Source: Clostridium sp. (GTDB lineage Bacteria; Bacillota; Dethiobacteria; Dethiobacterales; Dethiobacteraceae). From it: a stretch of 64,000 bases of DNA. The DNA lies in assembly GCA_018335695.1 (NCBI GenBank), contig JAGXRV010000094.1:1-64000 (forward strand), read 5' to 3'. The stretch's first letter is position 1, and each line of letters starts with the position of its first letter. Below, in pieces: positions 61,338 through 64,000 of the stretch. The notes beneath the pieces were generated by a model that ran no database searches, had not been told where the DNA came from, and saw only the letters and a list, made by a program, of their open reading frames with translations. The position numbers and the translations under genes are program-made.

Positions 61338-63376
61338 CCTTGGCTCACCATCCCTACCGATTCTACTTCTAATCCGGGAATAATTTCATTGAAAGAGAGG
61401 ACGGCCAGACTTGGCAGAAACCTTTCTGTCAATCGCTTAAACGGTAACCTGATTCGCGCCGATGTAAGCACCACCGGACTGCGTCCCTGGGAGATCACCT
61501 GTTCTGCCCGCACCGAAAGTTCAGCCATCATCTTCTGCAGCATTTGCGGATCGATCACCGGGTAAATACCTGTCGACGTCGCTTGCAAAGAGTCTGCCAA
61601 CTTCTGTTCAAGCCGCGGATCAAGAGAAATAACTTGCAGTTTGCCGTCGTGGACATATTGACGGCAAATAGTCCGCGCCAACGATTGCCGCACATAATCA
61701 GTCAACAAATCAGTCTCGCGGCTTGTACGCGCGTAGTCAGCCATTGTCTCAAAAATTGTTACCAAATCGCGGATTGAGACGCGTTCCTTTAATAAATTTT
61801 GGAGTACTTTCTGAACTTCTCCCACAGTCAGCAGCTCAGGCAGCAACTCATCGATTACTGCAGGCTGTTTTTCCTTTACCAGGTCAATCAGCGACTTTAC
61901 TTCCTGACGCCCTAAAAGCTCATGGGCATAAGCTTTAACCGTTTCGGTAAGATGTGTGATCAGCACGGTGATTACATCGACCACAGTATAACCCAGCATC
62001 TCAACCGCTTCTCTCTTCTCAGCAGGAATCCAAGTGGCCGGCAGACCGAAAGTCGGCTCCCTGGTGGGGTAACCTTCAAGTTGATGATGACTATCAAAAT
62101 CCAGCGGATTCATGGCGAGATAATAACCGGGTCGCAACTCACCGCGGGCGATCTCATTGCCCTTTAATTTGAAAACATAATTTCCCGGAGGCAGTTGCAA
62201 ATTATCGCGAATACGAATGGGCTGCACCACAATTCCGAGCTCGAGCGCACATTGTCTGCGGCTGGCGGTGATCCTCTCCAAAAGGTCTCCGCCTTGGTCC
62301 TGGTCTGTGAGCGAAATCAGACTGTAGCCGATTTCAATTTCCATTGGTTCTACCGCCAGCAGATTCATCACATTTTCAGGCGGAGCAGGCGTTGCTTCTT
62401 TTTTGGCGGATGCCTGGGAAATGGCGCGCTTTTCATCCTCTTTTTGTTCATCGAGCAAGATATATGCCGCAAAAGCGGTGGCAAGCGAAAGCAGGAAAAA
62501 CGGGAAGAAAGGAATCTGAGGAACCAAAGCGAGCGCGAGCAAAATTCCGCTGCTAAGCATCATCACACGTGGGAAGCTTAGCAATTGCTTGGACAAATCC
62601 CGGCCAAAACTTCCTTGCGAGGTATTGCGCGTCACCAACAAACCTGCCGCGGTCGCAACCAAAAGCGCCGGAATTTGCGTCACCAAGCCGTCTCCTACCG
62701 TGAGCAGAATATACTTTTGCAGCGCTTCCTCAAAGGAAAAGCCCAATTGTATCATCCCGATGGCAAACCCTCCGAGGATGTTGACGAGTACAATTACAAT
62801 CCCGGCAATGGCATCACCCCGCACAAATTTGCTGGCACCGTCCATCGCCCCGTAAAAATCTGCTTCCGCTTGCAATGTTTGTCGTCTGCTTCTAGCCGTA
62901 TGTTCGTCAATCAAGCCGGCGTTAAAATCGGCATCTATACTCATTTGCTTACCGGGCATAGCATCGAGCGTAAAGCGGGCGGACACTTCAGCCACGCGTC
63001 CGGCGCCGCTGGTAATAACCACAAACTGAATTACTGTGATAATAATAAAAATGATTAGACCGACCGCATAATTGTTACCCGCCACAAAATTACCGAAAGC
63101 GGCAATCATCGCGCCTGCTTCACCGCGACTAAGTATCAGTCTGGTGGAAGAAACATTTAAAGAAAGACGGAAAAGGGTAATCACGAGCAGCAAGGAAGGA
63201 AAGACAGAAAACTGTAAAGTTTGCGTTGTAAATAATGTTAAAAGCATGATCGTCAGCGACAAGGCAATAGACAAGGTTAAGAGTAAATCCAATAGCAAGG
63301 GAGGAATAGGGATGATAATAATCATCACCACCGCCACCACCGCAGCCGCCACGAGCATATCTGCATTTTGCATCAT
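61334..63376 (-). CDS. flhA: Flagellar export apparatus protein FlhA
   Basis: A roughly 680-residue export-gate protein. N-terminal about 320 residues hold eight membrane helices with the FHIPEP-type motif region 'KFVRGDAIAGIVIVLVNILGG'. The long cytoplasmic C-terminal domain carries 'VTVLITHLTETVKAYAHELLGRQEVKSLID'. Full length. ATG 63376 has GGATGGCT upstream; an earlier start at 63412 has no ribosome site. Confidence 0.95.
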   Translation of the reverse strand: MMQNADMLVAAAVVAVVMIIIIPIPPLLLDLLLTLSIALSLTIMLLTLFTTQTLQFSVFPSLLLVITLFRLSLNVSSTRLILSRGEAGAMIAAFGNFVAGNNYAVGLIIFIIITVIQFVVITSGAGRVAEVSARFTLDAMPGKQMSIDADFNAGLIDEHTARSRRQTLQAEADFYGAMDGASKFVRGDAIAGIVIVLVNILGGFAIGMIQLGFSFEEALQKYILLTVGDGLVTQIPALLVATAAGLLVTRNTSQGSFGRDLSKQLLSFPRVMMLSSGILLALALVPQIPFFPFFLLSLATAFAAYILLDEQKEDEKRAISQASAKKEATPAPPENVMNLLAVEPMEIEIGYSLISLTDQDQGGDLLERITASRRQCALELGIVVQPIRIRDNLQLPPGNYVFKLKGNEIARGELRPGYYLAMNPLDFDSHHQLEGYPTREPTFGLPATWIPAEKREAVEMLGYTVVDVITVLITHLTETVKAYAHELLGRQEVKSLIDLVKEKQPAVIDELLPELLTVGEVQKVLQNLLKERVSIRDLVTIFETMADYARTSRETDLLTDYVRQSLARTICRQYVHDGKLQVISLDPRLEQKLADSLQATSTGIYPVIDPQMLQKMMAELSVRAEQVISQGRSPVVLTSARIRLPFKRLTERFLPSLAVLSFNEIIPGLEVESVGMVSQG

Positions 63377-63448
63377 ACCCAGCCATCCGCGGCGGGCAAA
63401 AGTTCTCGCCAAGATTATGCCATCCTCTCAAAGCAGGCAGTCACTGCT

Positions 63449-64000
63449 TTAGCGCAACTTATAAACAAGCGCCAGAATTTCCGCCACTGCTTGGTAAAGT
63501 TCCACCGGGATCTCCTGCCCAATCTCCACCTGGTCATAAAGCATTCTTGCCACCTGCTTGTTTTCCACCAGGGAAACGCCATGTTCCGTCGCCACATCGC
63601 GAATCCTTTTTGCCATCAGCGCTGCTCCTTTTGCTACCACCACCGGCGCTTCATCCTCTGTTTCACGGTAGCGAACTGCAACCGCCAAAGCTGTAGGGTT
63701 TGTGATTACTACTGTGGCACTCGGCACATCCTGCATCATGCGTTGCATAGCAATTTTGCGCTGTTGTTCTCGCAGACGGCCACGCAATTGCGGATCTCCT
63801 TCTGTCTGCTTAAATTCCTCTTTGACTTCCTGTTTTGTCATTTTCAGATTCTGGTTATGCTCATAGCGTTGATAAAGATAATCCATCAGCGAAAGGGCGA
63901 AAAAAACTGCGGCGATTCTAAGCGACATATTCAAGGTAAGTGAGCGGATTGTTTCCCACAGACCGCCGGCGTCCTGGTAAAGCGTAAGCAGCAGTGTCTC
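63449..64000 (-). CDS. flhB: Flagellar export protein FlhB, 5' part beyond the window
   Basis: The frame runs to the right edge without a start, so at least half of the protein lies outside. The visible part holds the last membrane helix, the helical linker ('KMTKQEVKEEFKQTEGDPQLRGRLREQQRKIA') and the autocleavage domain with 'VVITNPTALAVAVRYRETED'. The canonical motif NPTH is NPTA here. The Asn-Pro cleavage pair is kept. It precedes flhA by about 70 nt and leads the flhB-flhA-flhF-flhG-pilZ-fliA run. Confidence 0.93.
   Translation of the reverse strand, partial: ETLLLTLYQDAGGLWETIRSLTLNMSLRIAAVFFALSLMDYLYQRYEHNQNLKMTKQEVKEEFKQTEGDPQLRGRLREQQRKIAMQRMMQDVPSATVVITNPTALAVAVRYRETEDEAPVVVAKGAALMAKRIRDVATEHGVSLVENKQVARMLYDQVEIGQEIPVELYQAVAEILALVYKLR

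Overview
The window looks like part of a chromosome from an anaerobic, motile, Gram-positive-type bacterium of the class Clostridia that carries the Wood-Ljungdahl pathway (an acetogen, or a relative using the pathway in another way). The evidence is an acsB/acsC/acsD/acsE gene set with both ATP-dependent activators, metV-metF, a CtsR/McsA/McsB/ClpC operon, a T-box leader, a two-subunit (PyrK/PyrD) dihydroorotate dehydrogenase and a Bacillus-type chemotaxis set with CheC, CheD and a FliY-like protein. I do not name a genus. Nearly every gene is on the minus strand; only a hydroxyacid dehydrogenase (39056-40033) and a FapA-type gene (53642-55123) are on the plus strand.

Layout, left to right. 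1-410: 5' end of a group II intron lying directly behind a terminator. 428-4711: five-gene operon with a DUF2318 protein and an FtsX-type ABC transporter, resembling the Campylobacter P19-associated iron module without FTR1 and P19. 5078-6467: BlaI-type repressor and M56 membrane peptidase; matching 17-bp dyads lie at this promoter and at the DUF2318 promoter. 6578-12410: pyrimidine operon DUF3786-pyrB-pyrC-pyrK-pyrD-pyrF-pyrE. 12502-19041: mixed genes (GGDEF protein, ComFB, a possible ComK-like protein, a TPR/HTH protein, a DegS/LuxR-type two-component pair). 19623-31539: Wood-Ljungdahl cluster, transcribed cooC-acsB-acsC-acsV-acsD-acsE-flavoprotein-metV-metF. 31659-36213: ctsR-mcsA-mcsB-clpC heat-shock operon with a CtsR box. 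36671-44194: MgtC-type protein, small ORFs, amidase, the dehydrogenase between about 160-bp direct repeats, tRNA-Thr, an aminotransferase behind a T-box, an ACR3-like transporter and an ACT-domain protein. 44264-64000: chemotaxis and flagellar genes (cheR-B-D-C-Y-A-W, fliY, fliN, fliM, fapA, flgG, flgF, sigD, pilZ, flhG, flhF, flhA, partial flhB).

How the genes work together. MetVF with the adjacent fused flavoprotein would reduce methylene-THF. AcsE moves the methyl group to the corrinoid protein AcsCD, which the RACo-like protein keeps reduced, and AcsB makes acetyl-CoA with CO from a CO dehydrogenase. The CO dehydrogenase catalytic subunit (acsA/cooS) is not in this window. The chemotaxis and flagellar genes form a nearly complete signalling and export block, probably under SigD, which is encoded in it. 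A GGDEF protein and a PilZ protein suggest that c-di-GMP also affects motility.

Intergenic regions are rich in short dispersed repeats: REP-like palindromes, a MITE-like element, a three-copy 70-80 bp family and a 31-nt repeat carrying a SigD-like promoter. No CRISPR array or rRNA gene was seen. I found no clearly new multi-gene system. The strongest leads are the shared BlaI-type dyads, the fused flavoprotein next to metVF, the FliY-like protein with a duplicated CheC unit and the repeat-bracketed dehydrogenase.
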